The notes below the pieces were generated by a model. That model was given only the letters and a program-made list of their open reading frames with translations. It ran no database searches and had not been told where the DNA came from. A DNA stretch of 64,000 nucleotides from Vibrio sp. Hep-1b-8 (GTDB taxonomy: Bacteria > Pseudomonadota > Gammaproteobacteria > Enterobacterales > Vibrionaceae). Every line of letters starts with the position of its first letter. The first letter of the stretch is position 1. The DNA lies in contig NZ_QEWN01000113.1 of assembly GCF_006124995.1 (NCBI RefSeq), positions 1-64,000 of the forward strand, written 5' to 3'. The position numbers and the translations under genes were made by a program. This document shows, in pieces, positions 1 to 9,387 of this stretch.

Positions 1-65
1 AAAAAAATGCGGGCTTTATTCAGGGGGATTTTACTCTCCTTGCCAAATGCCACCCGCATTCCCCT
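1..65 (-). terminator. Possible terminator of the arc/argF operon
   Basis: Read on the minus strand, AATGCGGG (60-53) and CCCGCATT (13-6) form an 8-bp stem around a long loop of about 40 nt, followed by a run of T at the window edge. It lies directly after the argF stop. The loop is longer than in a typical intrinsic terminator and the window ends here, so the structure may be incomplete. Confidence 0.45.
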
Positions 66-74
66 GCAGTTCGA

Positions 75-1085
75 TTAGTCGCCTAGAGTTGCCACCATTA
101 CCGCTTTGATAGTGTGCATGCGGTTTTCTGCTTCATCGAACACGATAGAGTGTTTAGATTCAACCACTTCATCGGTCACTTCTACACCGTCTTTCAGTTG
201 TGGGTACTCAGCCGCTAGCTGTTTACCAACGGTAGTATCTTCACCGTGGAACGCTGGTAGGCAGTGCATGAATTTCACATCTGGGTTACCCGTCGCTTTG
301 ATCATGTCCATATTGACTTGGTAAGGCATCATTAGGTTGATACGCTCAGCCCAAGCTTCTTTCGCTTCACCCATAGATACCCAAACGTCAGTGTATAGGT
401 AATCACAGCCTTGAACGCCTTCTTGAACGTCTTCTGTCATGGTGATCTTAGCACCAGTTTCTTCAGCGATTGCACGACATTGAGCAACAAGCTGCTCTTC
501 TGGCCAGAATGCTTTTGGCGCTACAAGGCGAATATCCATACCCATCTTAGCCGCACCAACCATGAGTGAGTTACCCATGTTGTTGCGTGCATCACCTAGG
601 TAAGCAAACTTCATTTCGTGAAGTTGGTTACCACGGCCGTGTTCCATCATAGTTAGGAAGTCAGCTAGGATTTGAGTTGGGTGGAATTCGTCTGTTAGGC
701 CATTCCATACTGGTACACCAGCGTAAGCGCCTAGCTCTTCAACGATCTCTTGACCAAAGCCACGGTATTCGATGCCGTCATACATGCGACCAAGAACACG
801 CGCAGTATCTTTCATTGATTCTTTGTGACCGATTTGAGAGCCAGATGGGCCTAAGTAAGAAACTTGAGCACCTTGGTCAAATGCCGCAACTTCAAAGGCA
901 CAGCGAGTACGAGTCGACGTTTTCTCGAAGATTAGCGCAATGTTTTTGCCTTTTAGACGAGGTTGCTCATAGCCGTTGTATTTTGCTTTTTTAAGTTCCG
1001 CAGAAAGATCCAATAGGTGTTGGATTTCACGTGGAGTAAAGTCTAGTAGTTTTAGGAAGTTACGGTTGCGTAGGTTGAAAGCCAT
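75..1085 (-). CDS. argF: Ornithine carbamoyltransferase
   Basis: This enzyme interconverts ornithine plus carbamoyl phosphate and citrulline plus phosphate in the cytoplasm. The 336-residue protein shows the carbamoyl-phosphate loop STRTR (57-61), HPTQ (135-138), SMGE (237-240) and HCLP (274-277), all standard for the family. An in-frame extension to 1217 is open, but the start at 1085 has a good ribosome site (AAGGAA) and gives the family N-terminus. It is last in the run arcA-arcC-argF, so here it probably works catabolically, phosphorolysing the citrulline made by arginine deiminase so that ArcC can make ATP. The name arcB would fit that role equally well. Sequence alone does not separate anabolic from catabolic enzymes. 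Confidence 0.93.
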   Translation of the reverse strand: MAFNLRNRNFLKLLDFTPREIQHLLDLSAELKKAKYNGYEQPRLKGKNIALIFEKTSTRTRCAFEVAAFDQGAQVSYLGPSGSQIGHKESMKDTARVLGRMYDGIEYRGFGQEIVEELGAYAGVPVWNGLTDEFHPTQILADFLTMMEHGRGNQLHEMKFAYLGDARNNMGNSLMVGAAKMGMDIRLVAPKAFWPEEQLVAQCRAIAEETGAKITMTEDVQEGVQGCDYLYTDVWVSMGEAKEAWAERINLMMPYQVNMDMIKATGNPDVKFMHCLPAFHGEDTTVGKQLAAEYPQLKDGVEVTDEVVESKHSIVFDEAENRMHTIKAVMVATLGD

Positions 1086-1174
1086 GATGTTTTCCTTCTT
1101 ATCGTTTAACGCTTTCTGGTTGCAGGGAAAGAGGTAGAAAGCGCAGTAATAAATTGAGTATTTTTGCCTCTGAT

Positions 1175-1242
1175 GACAGTTGGGGTTCAGAAGCCTCGCT
1201 AATTCAACGAGACACAAGGCTTCTGACCCGATTCAAACTGTC
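1175..1242. repeat. Nested inverted repeat between arcC and argF
   Basis: An inner stem (1183-1196 with 1217-1229, GGTTCAGAAGCCT against AGGCTTCTGACC) sits inside an outer stem GACAGTT/AACTGTC (1175-1181 with 1236-1242). The two together make a hairpin of nearly 70 nt filling much of the 164-nt spacer. It could be an mRNA-processing or stability element, or a small extragenic repeat. Confidence 0.7.
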
Positions 1243-1249
1243 AGCAGTG

Positions 1250-2161
1250 TTAACCTTTAGTGATATTGGTGCCCGCAGTGCCTTGTAGGATGCGAAGACC
1301 ATCTTCTAGTGAGCCGATGCCGACCACTTTGCCGCCTTGTTTAACGAACTCACATGACGCTTCGATTTTTGGTCCCATTGAGCCAGCATCAAATTGGTAT
1401 TTGGCCAGTTCACTAGGAGTGGTGCTGCGCAGTGCATGTTGAGTTGGTTTGCCCCAGTCTAGGTAAACCGCGTCGGCGTCAGTCAGGATAAGTAGCGCAT
1501 CCGCATCCAGCTGTTTTGCTAGGAATGCTGCTGACATGTCTTTGTCGATAACGGCTTCGACGCCAACCAGTTTGCCGTTTTCACGTTTAACTGGAATACC
1601 ACCGCCGCCAGTACAGATAACTAGGTGACCTTCATCGATGAGCTTAGTAATCGCTTCGTGCTCGATGATGCCAGTTGGTTGTGGGCTTGGTACGACACGG
1701 CGGAAGTGTTTGCCATCTGGTTTGATAGTCCACTGGTACTTCTCAGCCATTTCACGCGCTTCAGCTTCTTCGTAGATTGGACCGATAGGCTTAGTTGGGT
1801 CAGCAAACGCAGGATCGTTTGGATCAACCGTCATTTGAGTCAACATGCAAGTCGCGTTGATGTCTGGCATTTGGTTCTTGAACTCTTGCATTAGCATGTA
1901 GCCGATCATGCCTTGTGTTTCGCTACCCAGTACGTCAAGTGGGTATGGAGATACTTTCTTGTATTCCAATCCTTGAAGAGCGAGTAGACCTACTTGTGGA
2001 CCATTACCGTGTACCAGTACCACGTTGTACTCTTTGGCAATTTCAGAAATCGTTTTTACCGCGATTTCAATGTTATGGCGTTGAACTTCTGCTTCTAGTG
2101 GCTCACCGCGACGAAGTAGGGCGTTACCGCCAAGTGCTACTACTACTGTTTGTTTAGTCAT
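1250..2161 (-). CDS. arcC: Carbamate kinase
   Basis: Carbamate kinase transfers phosphate from carbamoyl phosphate to ADP, the ATP-yielding last step of the arginine deiminase pathway. The 303-residue protein has the amino-acid-kinase fold signatures GGNAL (11-15) and HGNGPQVG (51-58) and normal family length. An upstream in-frame extension to 2209 is open, but ATG at 2161 follows a GAGAGATT ribosome site and gives the canonical N-terminus. It lies 57 nt after arcA and 164 nt before argF on the same strand, which supports one transcript. Confidence 0.94.
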   Translation of the reverse strand: MTKQTVVVALGGNALLRRGEPLEAEVQRHNIEIAVKTISEIAKEYNVVLVHGNGPQVGLLALQGLEYKKVSPYPLDVLGSETQGMIGYMLMQEFKNQMPDINATCMLTQMTVDPNDPAFADPTKPIGPIYEEAEAREMAEKYQWTIKPDGKHFRRVVPSPQPTGIIEHEAITKLIDEGHLVICTGGGGIPVKRENGKLVGVEAVIDKDMSAAFLAKQLDADALLILTDADAVYLDWGKPTQHALRSTTPSELAKYQFDAGSMGPKIEASCEFVKQGGKVVGIGSLEDGLRILQGTAGTNITKG

Positions 2162-2218
2162 TGCTTTAATCTCTCTGCAGGGGCAGGAGCAATAGGGCTC
2201 CTGCCACAAATCACTTAG

Positions 2219-3442
2219 TTAGATACCATCACGCTCGATTGGGCAGCTCATGCAGCGCGCACCGCCACGACCACGACCTAGCTCGTCACCTGGGATAGGT
2301 AGAACCGTGATACCTGCTTTGTCGTATTTCTCGTTGGTGTAAGTGTTGCCTTCGTAGCCAATGACCACGCCTGGTTTCACCGTAAGAACGTTGTTAGCGT
2401 CGTTCCATTGCTCGCGTTCTGCGTGGAAGTTGTCACCACCAGTGGTGATTAGATTTAGCTTGTCTACGCCTAGTGCTTTCTCGATAGCAGTAACGAAGTA
2501 GCCTTCTTCTTTCACATTTACTTTGCCTGATTCATCGCCAGTTAGGCTCCAGCACTTAACGTCTTTACGAATAACTTCTGGGTAGACAGAGAAGGTATCT
2601 TCATTCATGTGCGTCATTACAGTATCTAGGTGCATGCAAGAGCGGTGTTTAGGTAACTCCATTGCAATGATCTGTTTCGCTTGACCGTTTTTGAACAGGC
2701 CTGACGCTAGATGTTCAACACCTTGAGCGGTTGTACGTTCAGACATACCGATAAGCACTGAACCGCGGCCGATAACGAGTACATCACCGCCTTCAATCGT
2801 AGAGTTGTCGTAGTTGATGTTTTCATCGTCGCCGAAGTACTTAATGAAGTCTTGGCCAGCGAAGGTTGGGTGCCAGCGGTAGATAGCACGTACGTGGTTT
2901 GTTTCACGTTGACGAGCCGGTTTCGCCATTGGGTTGATAGATACACCACCGTAAACCCAGCAAGACGTGTCGCGAGTGAATAGATGGTTTGGAAGTGGTT
3001 CGATGATGAAGTCAGTTGGAGCATGCAGACCTTGCATCATTGAAGATGACTTCATTGGCATTTCTGCGTATGAAAGACCACCAGTCAGGATTTTTGCAAG
3101 TTCTAGGTTTGGTAGATCACCTAGGTAGCAGCGAACATCGTTAGCGAACGTTTTACCCAAGCGGTAATCAGAAACCTGACGGCTTAGAAGCCAGTCTTTT
3201 GCTTCAGGAACTGCTAGAGTATCAGCAAGCAAATCAGTAAGAAGAAGAACTTCAACACCTTGATCGCGCAAAGTTTGAGTGAATACGTCGTGCTCTTTAC
3301 CTGCACGCTCTACCGCTAATACGTCATCAAATAGCAGGTCGTGACAGTTAGAAGGCGTCAGGTGAGTTAGAGCTCGTCTTGGACGATGAACAAGAACGCG
3401 ACGTAATTGACCGATTTCAGAACCTACGTAAAACTTACTCAT
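2219..3442 (-). CDS. arcA: Arginine deiminase
   Basis: This enzyme hydrolyses arginine to citrulline and ammonia, the first step of the arginine deiminase pathway, which gives ATP under low oxygen and ammonia against acid. The 407-residue protein has the expected FTRD and HLDT motifs, a GGDNFHAE stretch, and the catalytic cysteine in ARCMSCPI near the C-terminus (Cys397). It has a GAGAGA ribosome site and is the first gene of arcA-arcC-argF. The 775-nt upstream region contains candidate FNR, CRP and ArgR-like sites, consistent with anaerobic and arginine control (inference). Confidence 0.96.
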   Translation of the reverse strand: MSKFYVGSEIGQLRRVLVHRPRRALTHLTPSNCHDLLFDDVLAVERAGKEHDVFTQTLRDQGVEVLLLTDLLADTLAVPEAKDWLLSRQVSDYRLGKTFANDVRCYLGDLPNLELAKILTGGLSYAEMPMKSSSMMQGLHAPTDFIIEPLPNHLFTRDTSCWVYGGVSINPMAKPARQRETNHVRAIYRWHPTFAGQDFIKYFGDDENINYDNSTIEGGDVLVIGRGSVLIGMSERTTAQGVEHLASGLFKNGQAKQIIAMELPKHRSCMHLDTVMTHMNEDTFSVYPEVIRKDVKCWSLTGDESGKVNVKEEGYFVTAIEKALGVDKLNLITTGGDNFHAEREQWNDANNVLTVKPGVVIGYEGNTYTNEKYDKAGITVLPIPGDELGRGRGGARCMSCPIERDGI

Positions 3443-3513
3443 GATCGTATCTCTCTTATTTTATAATTAGTCTTTATTTAAAAACTAATAATTAATTTGT
3501 AGGGAATTGAGGT

Positions 3514-3531
3514 GTGAATTTATTTATTCAC
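3514..3531. promoter_or_regulatory. ArgR-like palindrome upstream of arcA
   Basis: GTGAAT and ATTCAC are perfect 6-bp arms around TTATTT, about 70 nt before the arcA start. The arms match the ARG-box core TGAAT/ATTCA, but the spacer is 6 instead of 4 nt, so assignment to ArgR is tentative. Confidence 0.4.
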
Positions 3532-3869
3532 TTATTTTGTTTCTGGAATTCATATTACGCCTGTTGGTGTAGGTTTCTTAGAGATCAATCACAGAACGTT
3601 TTTTATGCTCCAGCCCTTATTCTATAAGGCTTTTAACAATATCTATGCAGTTGTTATTGAGCTGTAACACCCCTAAAAAGCCGCTTGTTAGGGAAGTTTA
3701 TGCATTCTATTATTCAACAGGCCAAGTAAATGTTGAATATGAGGAAAAATATGCATGGCAATTATATTGATTAATGTCTGAATAAGATTGAAATATGCAG
3801 TAAATCGCCCTAGTTAAGTGCTTTTGTAAGTGTATTTAATCGTTTTATAACAAAATATTTGGTAGTAAA

Positions 3870-3885
3870 TGTAATCTCGATCACA
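3870..3885. promoter_or_regulatory. Candidate CRP site upstream of arcA
   Basis: TGTAATCTCGATCACA matches TGTGA-N6-TCACA with one mismatch. It lies about 430 nt before arcA, which is far for direct activation. Confidence 0.4.
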
Positions 3886-4152
3886 TTAAGGTTTTTGATT
3901 TCAATTATTCGATATTGGTGAGTGGATTAATTTAATTCATTATATTTGATACTTTTTCTAATTAACGGATAAACATCGGCATACTGATGAACGCTTGGTA
4001 CGGATAATAGGTAACGCCATAGGGGAATTTGGACCTGACTTCTAGGTAAGAGAGGTCACAGCGGCTTGTAAGGGAGCGAGAAGCTAGGAGGTAAAGGTAT
4101 TGAGCGAGCCTGTTTCTGAACAGAGCAAATCCTTTATTCGCTACAAAACAAA

Positions 4153-4174
4153 AAAACCGCCCGAAGGCGGTTTT
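4153..4174 (-). terminator. Terminator of the ArcD-like carrier gene
   Basis: AAAACCGCC-CGA-AGGCGGTTTT, followed on the minus strand by a T-rich tract, is a strong intrinsic terminator. A second hairpin, GGCTCAC/GTGAGCC (4180-4199), lies between it and the stop codon. Confidence 0.85.
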
Positions 4175-4217
4175 GAGTGGGCTCACTACCTTGTGAGCCA
4201 GGGCTAGGAAAAGAAAC

Positions 4218-5666
4218 CTAGATTAGAGCGCCAATACTTAGCACAGCAATACAGAATAGAGTCAGGATGGCAAGTAGTGGTGCGACCCATTTAACCCAAC
4301 GAACATATGGAACACGAGCGATAGCTAAGCCACCCATAACGACAGCAGAGGTCGGGGTAATAAGGTTAACCAAGCCTGATGCTGATTGGTATGCAGTGAT
4401 AACCAGGTCGCGACCAACGCCAGCAAAGTCCGCTAGTGGCGCCATAATTGGCATTGTTAGTACCGCCAGACCAGAGGTAGAAGGCACTAGGAATGACAGT
4501 AAGATCTCAAGGAAGAACATCACGTTAATGAACACAACAGATGAAAGACCAGTAACCATTTGTTCAGCAGAGAACAGAATCGTGTCGGTAATCATACCTC
4601 GGTCCATGACCACAACAATACCGCGCGCGATACCGATAATCAGTGCGACACCTAGTAGGTCACGAGCACCATCAATAAAGCTGTTAGTGAAGTCCTCTTC
4701 GCTCATACGAGCCACCAGACCTACCAGGATTGTAGCCGCGAGGAACATCGCAGAGATTTCTGCCATCCACCATCCAGCAACTGATACGCCGTAGATCATC
4801 ACACCAAATGAGCCGCCAAAGATAGTCAGGATAACTTTGCGAGTGGTAGTGAACTCAAGACCTTCGTCAGATTGGTTGCCTAAGAAGTGAGCCTTATTCT
4901 CTTCGTATTTGTCGTAAACGATTGATTTAGATTGGTCTTCACGCACCATACGAGCGTAGCGCATAACGTATGCTACACAGATGCCGTAGCCGACAACCAA
5001 CATAATCGCACGTAACATGATGCCATCGGTAAATGGAATACCAGATGCATTCGCTGCGATAACAGTAGCAAATGGGTTGATGGTTGAGCCTAGTACACCG
5101 ATACCTGCGCCGAGTAGTACCGTTGCCGCTGCAACAAGTGGGTCGAAGCGTGCAGCCATCATGACAGGGACAAGAAGGGTGTAGAATGGTAATGACTCTT
5201 CAGCCATACCGTAGACAGTACCACCTGCAGCGAATAGCGCCATCAGGATCGGTATCATCATCTCCTCACGGCCTTGCAAACGATGGGTAACGCGTTCGAT
5301 CCCCGCATCAATGGCACCTGTTTTGGTCACAAGACCAAGGAAACCACCGATAACAAGGATAAATAAAGAAACGTCGATAGCCGCGGCTTCATAGCTATTG
5401 TGGTCATAGAAACCATCAATAGGCGCTAGAAGTACATCGATAACACCTTGCGGGTTTCCTTCAACCGCTTTATAGGTTCCGGTGACTGGGACTTCACGGC
5501 CCAGATCTTCGTTCATTGCACGGTCGTATTGGCCTGCTGGAACAATCCAGGTCAGCATTGCAACCAGAGCGATTAAGACAAAAAGAATGGTGTATGCAGA
5601 AGGGAATTTAAAGTTGGCAAAGAAGCCGCCTTTTTTTGCTTCAGTCGGTACAGTTTGGGTTGTCAT
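4218..5666 (-). CDS. YfcC/ArcD-like basic amino acid carrier
   Basis: This is a polytopic inner-membrane transporter of 482 residues with about a dozen hydrophobic segments, and it resembles the YfcC family of C4-dicarboxylate/arginine-ornithine type carriers. Typical stretches are the SLFILVIGGFLG region and a LVPSTSGLAVLTMPIMAPL segment near residue 400. The start at 5666 has an excellent AAGGAGAT ribosome site. Beside arcA-arcC-argF, the most sensible role is arginine uptake with ornithine export, as ArcD does in other bacteria, but the substrate is inferred only from the neighbours. It has its own terminator, so it is probably transcribed separately from arcA. Confidence 0.8.
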   Translation of the reverse strand: MTTQTVPTEAKKGGFFANFKFPSAYTILFVLIALVAMLTWIVPAGQYDRAMNEDLGREVPVTGTYKAVEGNPQGVIDVLLAPIDGFYDHNSYEAAAIDVSLFILVIGGFLGLVTKTGAIDAGIERVTHRLQGREEMMIPILMALFAAGGTVYGMAEESLPFYTLLVPVMMAARFDPLVAAATVLLGAGIGVLGSTINPFATVIAANASGIPFTDGIMLRAIMLVVGYGICVAYVMRYARMVREDQSKSIVYDKYEENKAHFLGNQSDEGLEFTTTRKVILTIFGGSFGVMIYGVSVAGWWMAEISAMFLAATILVGLVARMSEEDFTNSFIDGARDLLGVALIIGIARGIVVVMDRGMITDTILFSAEQMVTGLSSVVFINVMFFLEILLSFLVPSTSGLAVLTMPIMAPLADFAGVGRDLVITAYQSASGLVNLITPTSAVVMGGLAIARVPYVRWVKWVAPLLAILTLFCIAVLSIGALI

Positions 5667-6106
5667 GGCTATCTCCTTACTTTTATTTATATACCAATAA
5701 ATAAAAGTGAATCAGCGACTCATTGTTATTAATAATTAAATAACTTATTGGTAGGGTAAGTTATTGGTATTCGTTTAAATATTTAGAACGTTATATTTCC
5801 GTTCTTTGTTGTCATTTTATAAGTATTAAGATGAGATTAACCTTGGTGATCTTCACAAAAACATACAGATGAAAATCGCTTGAGTCAGGATGTGTTTTTT
5901 TCTTGGGTTATTTGTTTGAAATAGGCGGATTAATATTCTTATGTGCCTGACTGGAACAAGGGTGTAACAAGCACTTATTGGCTGTTTTTGATTTGACGGG
6001 AATTTTATTCAAACGTTGGGATTAAAATGCATAAAAGGTTTTTGAACACTTTATTGATTAAAGTCAAAAATAAAATGTGATCTTAATTTTTTACGAGAAA
6101 CAAAAT
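5667..6106. other. Upstream region of the ArcD-like carrier gene
   Basis: This AT-rich stretch of 440 nt has no convincing gene. It holds a 9-bp motif TTATTGGTA in two direct copies 16 nt apart (5745-5753, 5761-5769) and one inverted copy (5692-5700) close to the gene start, plus a good FNR-type site at 6054-6067. Confidence 0.6.
6054..6067. promoter_or_regulatory. Candidate FNR box
   Basis: TTGATTAAAGTCAA matches TTGAT-N4-ATCAA at nine of ten fixed positions. It lies about 390 nt before the ArcD-like gene and 20 nt past the dcuA terminator. Anaerobic control fits the neighbouring pathways. Confidence 0.45.
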
Positions 6107-6135
6107 AAAAAAGGGAGCCGAAGCTCCCTTTTTAA
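6107..6135 (-). terminator. Terminator of dcuA
   Basis: A stem AAGGGAGC/GCTCCCTT with a CGAA loop is followed on the minus strand by a T-rich tract. It lies 13 nt past the dcuA stop. Confidence 0.88.
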
Positions 6136-6147
6136 TCGTCGTGTTTA

Positions 6148-7455
6148 TTAGATGAATAAACCACCGAATGTAAAGCCAAGAGCAACCGCTGACGCAATAG
6201 TCACCACACCAGGGATAAAGAATGGGTGGTTAAATACGTATTTGCCAATACGTGTTGAACCTGTATCGTCCATCTCTACCGCTGCAAGCAGAGTAGGGTA
6301 GGTAGGCAGAACGAACAGTGCACTCACTGCAGCGAACGAAGCCACTGCCGTTAGCGGAGCAACACCAATAGCAAGTGCCGCAGGCATTAGAGCTACGGTA
6401 GTTGCACCTTGTGAGTACAGCAGCATTGAAGCAAAGAACAGTACCATTGCTAGCATCCATGGGTAATCAGCAAGCAACTCACCCGCCACCTCTTTAATGC
6501 CTGCAACGTGCGCGTTGACAAACGTTGAACCAAGCCATGCGACACCTAGAACACAGACACATGCTGTCATACCTGAACGGAATGTTGCAGCAGATGGGAT
6601 CTTAGATGCATCAATTTTGGTAATAAGCACGATTGCCGCTGCCGCTGCCAACATCACTGTCATGATCGCCTCGTTACGACCCAGAGCAGGGTCTTTGATC
6701 AGACCAATTGAGCCAGAGATTGCAGCGGCATAACAAACCACAAAGCCAATTGCAGCAAGGAAGATGTAAGTGGCTGTTTTTGCAGTTGGTAAGATTTCAC
6801 GTTGGGTTTCAGTTGATAGCTTGATCAGACCTTTTTCAAGACGTTCTTGATAAATAGGGTCATCTTTAAGTTCACTACCCATGAAGTTCGCGACGAATGC
6901 ACCAATCATACAAGCAAGGAATGTTGTTGGAATACATACAGCCAGTAGCGTCAGGTAATCAACGCCCATAGGCGCTAGCATAGCCGCAAATGCCACAACA
7001 GCCGCAGAGATTGGCGAAGCAGTGATAGCAATCTGAGAAGCAACAACCGCGATAGATAGAGGACGAGAAGGACGTACACCTTGACCTTTAGCAACTTCAG
7101 CAATAACAGGCAGTGTTGAGAACGCAGTATGTCCCGTACCTGCCATTAGCGTCATGACGAAAGTTACAATTGGCGCATAAAAGGTGATGCGCTCAGGGTG
7201 TTTACGCAAAAAGTTTTCTGCCACTTGCACTAGCCAGTCCATACCACCGGCAACTTGCATTGCGGCAATTGCTGTGATTACAGACATGATGATGAGAATA
7301 ACATCGACCGGAATAAACGCTTGGCTGGTTGGTACGCCAAGCACTAGAGAGAGTGCGATAACACCTGCACCACCCGCCAAACCAATTCCGATACCGCCAA
7401 TTCTTGCTCCTAAATAGATAAAGAGCAGAACGACAAACAGTTCGACTGCCACCAT
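6148..7455 (-). CDS. dcuA: Anaerobic C4-dicarboxylate transporter DcuA
   Basis: Dcu carriers exchange or take up aspartate, fumarate, malate and succinate across the inner membrane, mainly in anaerobic fumarate respiration. The 435-residue hydrophobic protein aligns by eye with E. coli DcuA from end to end: the N-terminal LGARIGGIGIG, QIAITASPISAAVV, SFAAVSALFVLPTYPTL and the C-terminal VFNHPFFIPG motifs. The ATG at 7455 follows an AAGAGGT ribosome site. It lies downstream of aspA on the same strand, the usual pairing: AspA makes fumarate from aspartate and DcuA imports the aspartate. A terminator sits between them, so read-through or a separate promoter must serve dcuA. Confidence 0.93.
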   Translation of the reverse strand: MVAVELFVVLLFIYLGARIGGIGIGLAGGAGVIALSLVLGVPTSQAFIPVDVILIIMSVITAIAAMQVAGGMDWLVQVAENFLRKHPERITFYAPIVTFVMTLMAGTGHTAFSTLPVIAEVAKGQGVRPSRPLSIAVVASQIAITASPISAAVVAFAAMLAPMGVDYLTLLAVCIPTTFLACMIGAFVANFMGSELKDDPIYQERLEKGLIKLSTETQREILPTAKTATYIFLAAIGFVVCYAAAISGSIGLIKDPALGRNEAIMTVMLAAAAAIVLITKIDASKIPSAATFRSGMTACVCVLGVAWLGSTFVNAHVAGIKEVAGELLADYPWMLAMVLFFASMLLYSQGATTVALMPAALAIGVAPLTAVASFAAVSALFVLPTYPTLLAAVEMDDTGSTRIGKYVFNHPFFIPGVVTIASAVALGFTFGGLFI

Positions 7456-7571
7456 ATTGATACCTCTTAAATGTAAATGATAATTCGAATTACCTAACGA
7501 CTCAGTGTCTAAGTGGTTAGATAATAGGAATAGAAAACCTTGTTCGTTGTGTGGTTAACGTGTAAGCGTCC

Positions 7572-7600
7572 AAAAAAGGGCTCCTTGGGAGCCCTTTCTT
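7572..7600 (-). terminator. Terminator between aspA and dcuA
   Basis: GGGCTCC (7578-7584) and GGAGCCC (7588-7594) form a stem flanked by A and T runs. It lies just after the aspA stop and probably attenuates rather than ends transcription into dcuA. Confidence 0.82.
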
Positions 7601-7607
7601 GCGGTGA

Positions 7608-9059
7608 TTATTCGTAGCGTTTGGCTTTATACGTTGGGTGCATAAAGTTTTCAACAGAAAGAATATCGTCCAGTTCTTCCGCAGTGAGTAGGCCTCGTTC
7701 AAGGACAACTTCACGAACACTCTTACCTGTTTCTGCACAGATCTTACCGACGATATCGCCTTCATGGTGGCCAATGTATGGGTTTAGGTAAGTCACGATA
7801 CCAATTGAGTTGTAAACGTAGTTTTCGCAAACTTCTTTGTTCACAGTAATACCATCGATACACTTATCACGTAGGTTGACACAGGCATTGTGTAGTAGAG
7901 AGATAGACTCAAATACACTTTGTGCAATCACTGGTTCCATAACATTTAGCTGTAGCTGACCACCTTCTGCTGCAAAAGAAACCGTGTTGTCGTTACCTAG
8001 AACTTTAAAGCAAACTTGGTTTACTACTTCAGGGATAACTGGGTTTACTTTAGCTGGCATGATTGAAGAACCAGCTTGCATTTCAGGAAGGTTCAGTTCG
8101 TTTAGACCTGCACGTGGACCAGAAGAAAGCAGACGAAGGTCGTTACAGATCTTCGATAGTTTCACCGCTAGACGCTTAAGTGCACCGTGTGTCATTACGT
8201 AGGCACCACAGTCAGAAGTCGCTTCAATTAAGTCTTCAGCAGGAACGACTTCAAGACCAGTTACTTCGGCTAGGTGTTTTACCGCTAGAGCTTGGTAACC
8301 TGTCGGAGCATTTAGACCAGTACCGATTGCTGTCGCACCAAGGTTGATTTCTAGCAGCAGCTTAGATGTGTAATCTAGGGCACGAATTTCTTCGTTTAGC
8401 GTTACTGCCCACGCATGGAATTCTTGGCCTACTGTCATAGGAACCGCATCTTGAAGCTGAGTACGACCCATCTTCAGTATGTTTTTGAATTCTTGTGCTT
8501 TAAGTTCGAATGCACCTTTTAGGTACTCAATCGCTTCCATCAACTGGTGTACACTGTTGTAAACCGCAATGCGGAAACCAGTAGGGTAGGCACAGTTCGT
8601 TGATTGGCTCTTGTTTACGTGATCATTCGGGTTGATGAACTCATATTGGCCTTTTTCCTTGCCCATAAGTTCTAGTGCAACGTTCGCGATGACTTCGTTG
8701 GTGTTCATGTTCACTGAAGTACCAGCGCCACCCTGGAATACGTCTGATGGGAACTGATCCATGCACTTACCTGTTTCAAGGATCAAATCACACGCTTCAA
8801 GAATGTAGTTTGCAACGTCTTTAGGAATAGCACCCAACTCTTTGTTCGCAAGTGCAGCCGCTTTTTTCGTCATTACCATACCGCGAACAAACTCAGGTAC
8901 ATCTGAGATGGTGGTACTTGAAATGTTGAAGTTTTCGATAGCGCGAAGAGTGTGGATACCGTAGTAAGCGTCAGCAGGAACGTGACGTTCACCTAGTAGG
9001 TCTTCTTCAATACGAGTTGCTTGGTTCGCCTTTTTTGGGGCATCAGTTAGGGTAGCCAT
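7608..9059 (-). CDS. aspA: Aspartate ammonia-lyase
   Basis: AspA converts aspartate to fumarate and ammonia, feeding fumarate respiration. The 483-residue protein is of normal length and contains the fumarase/aspartase signature [12 protein letters not shown], an [10 protein letters not shown] stretch and an N-terminal HTLRAIENF region typical of the family. The ATG at 9059 is preceded by TAAGGA. It is paired with dcuA downstream and divergent from fxsA, an arrangement common in gamma-proteobacteria. Confidence 0.96.
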   Translation of the reverse strand: MATLTDAPKKANQATRIEEDLLGERHVPADAYYGIHTLRAIENFNISSTTISDVPEFVRGMVMTKKAAALANKELGAIPKDVANYILEACDLILETGKCMDQFPSDVFQGGAGTSVNMNTNEVIANVALELMGKEKGQYEFINPNDHVNKSQSTNCAYPTGFRIAVYNSVHQLMEAIEYLKGAFELKAQEFKNILKMGRTQLQDAVPMTVGQEFHAWAVTLNEEIRALDYTSKLLLEINLGATAIGTGLNAPTGYQALAVKHLAEVTGLEVVPAEDLIEATSDCGAYVMTHGALKRLAVKLSKICNDLRLLSSGPRAGLNELNLPEMQAGSSIMPAKVNPVIPEVVNQVCFKVLGNDNTVSFAAEGGQLQLNVMEPVIAQSVFESISLLHNACVNLRDKCIDGITVNKEVCENYVYNSIGIVTYLNPYIGHHEGDIVGKICAETGKSVREVVLERGLLTAEELDDILSVENFMHPTYKAKRYE

Positions 9060-9387
9060 ACAGGATCCTTAGAGATTTATTCTGATAATTAAGTTCAATT
9101 CTAGCCATTCTGTAGTTAAGGAATCCATTCGGCAGAGTTTTTGGCTGTATAATCCGTCCTGACTTATGTGGCACATGATACTGTACCTAGCATTTAAAAA
9201 TAGTAACTTGATCACCTTTTTTGCTTTTGTTTAGTTAAAGTTTTGCAAGATATGAACAGGGTATTAATAGCCCTTTAGTGGTAGTGTCTTATTGAGTTTT
9301 TTATCACATTCTTGTCACGTTTTTTTACTGCTTTAATTTGAGCTCACCCTGCTGAACACGTACACTGAAGCGAACAAAGGAGGGCGT
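9060..9387. other. Divergent promoter region aspA / fxsA
   Basis: The 328 nt between divergent genes contain no open frame of note. The region is AT-rich and must carry promoters in both directions. I found no operator close enough to a consensus to name. Confidence 0.5.

Larger units (their letters stand above)
3443..4217. other. AT-rich control region upstream of arcA
   Basis: This non-coding stretch of about 775 nt separates arcA from the upstream carrier gene. The arcA-proximal 500 nt is very AT-rich and holds candidate sites for ArgR (3514-3531), FNR (TTCTT-N4-ATCAA at 3575-3588 and TTGAT-N4-ATTAT at 3895-3908) and CRP (3870-3885). Positions 3962-4140 are visibly richer in GC and carry a 74-codon open frame on the minus strand that I do not accept as a gene. 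Terminator hairpins for the carrier gene follow. Confidence 0.6.

Noticed and set aside
3962..4186. 74-codon open frame on the minus strand
   Set aside because: It runs into the terminator of the neighbouring gene, has no ribosome site I would trust and no protein-like character; treated as non-coding or repeat.
4267..4794. 175-codon open frame antisense to the ArcD-like carrier gene
   Set aside because: Exact antisense shadow of a clear membrane-protein gene; composition mirrors that gene's codons.
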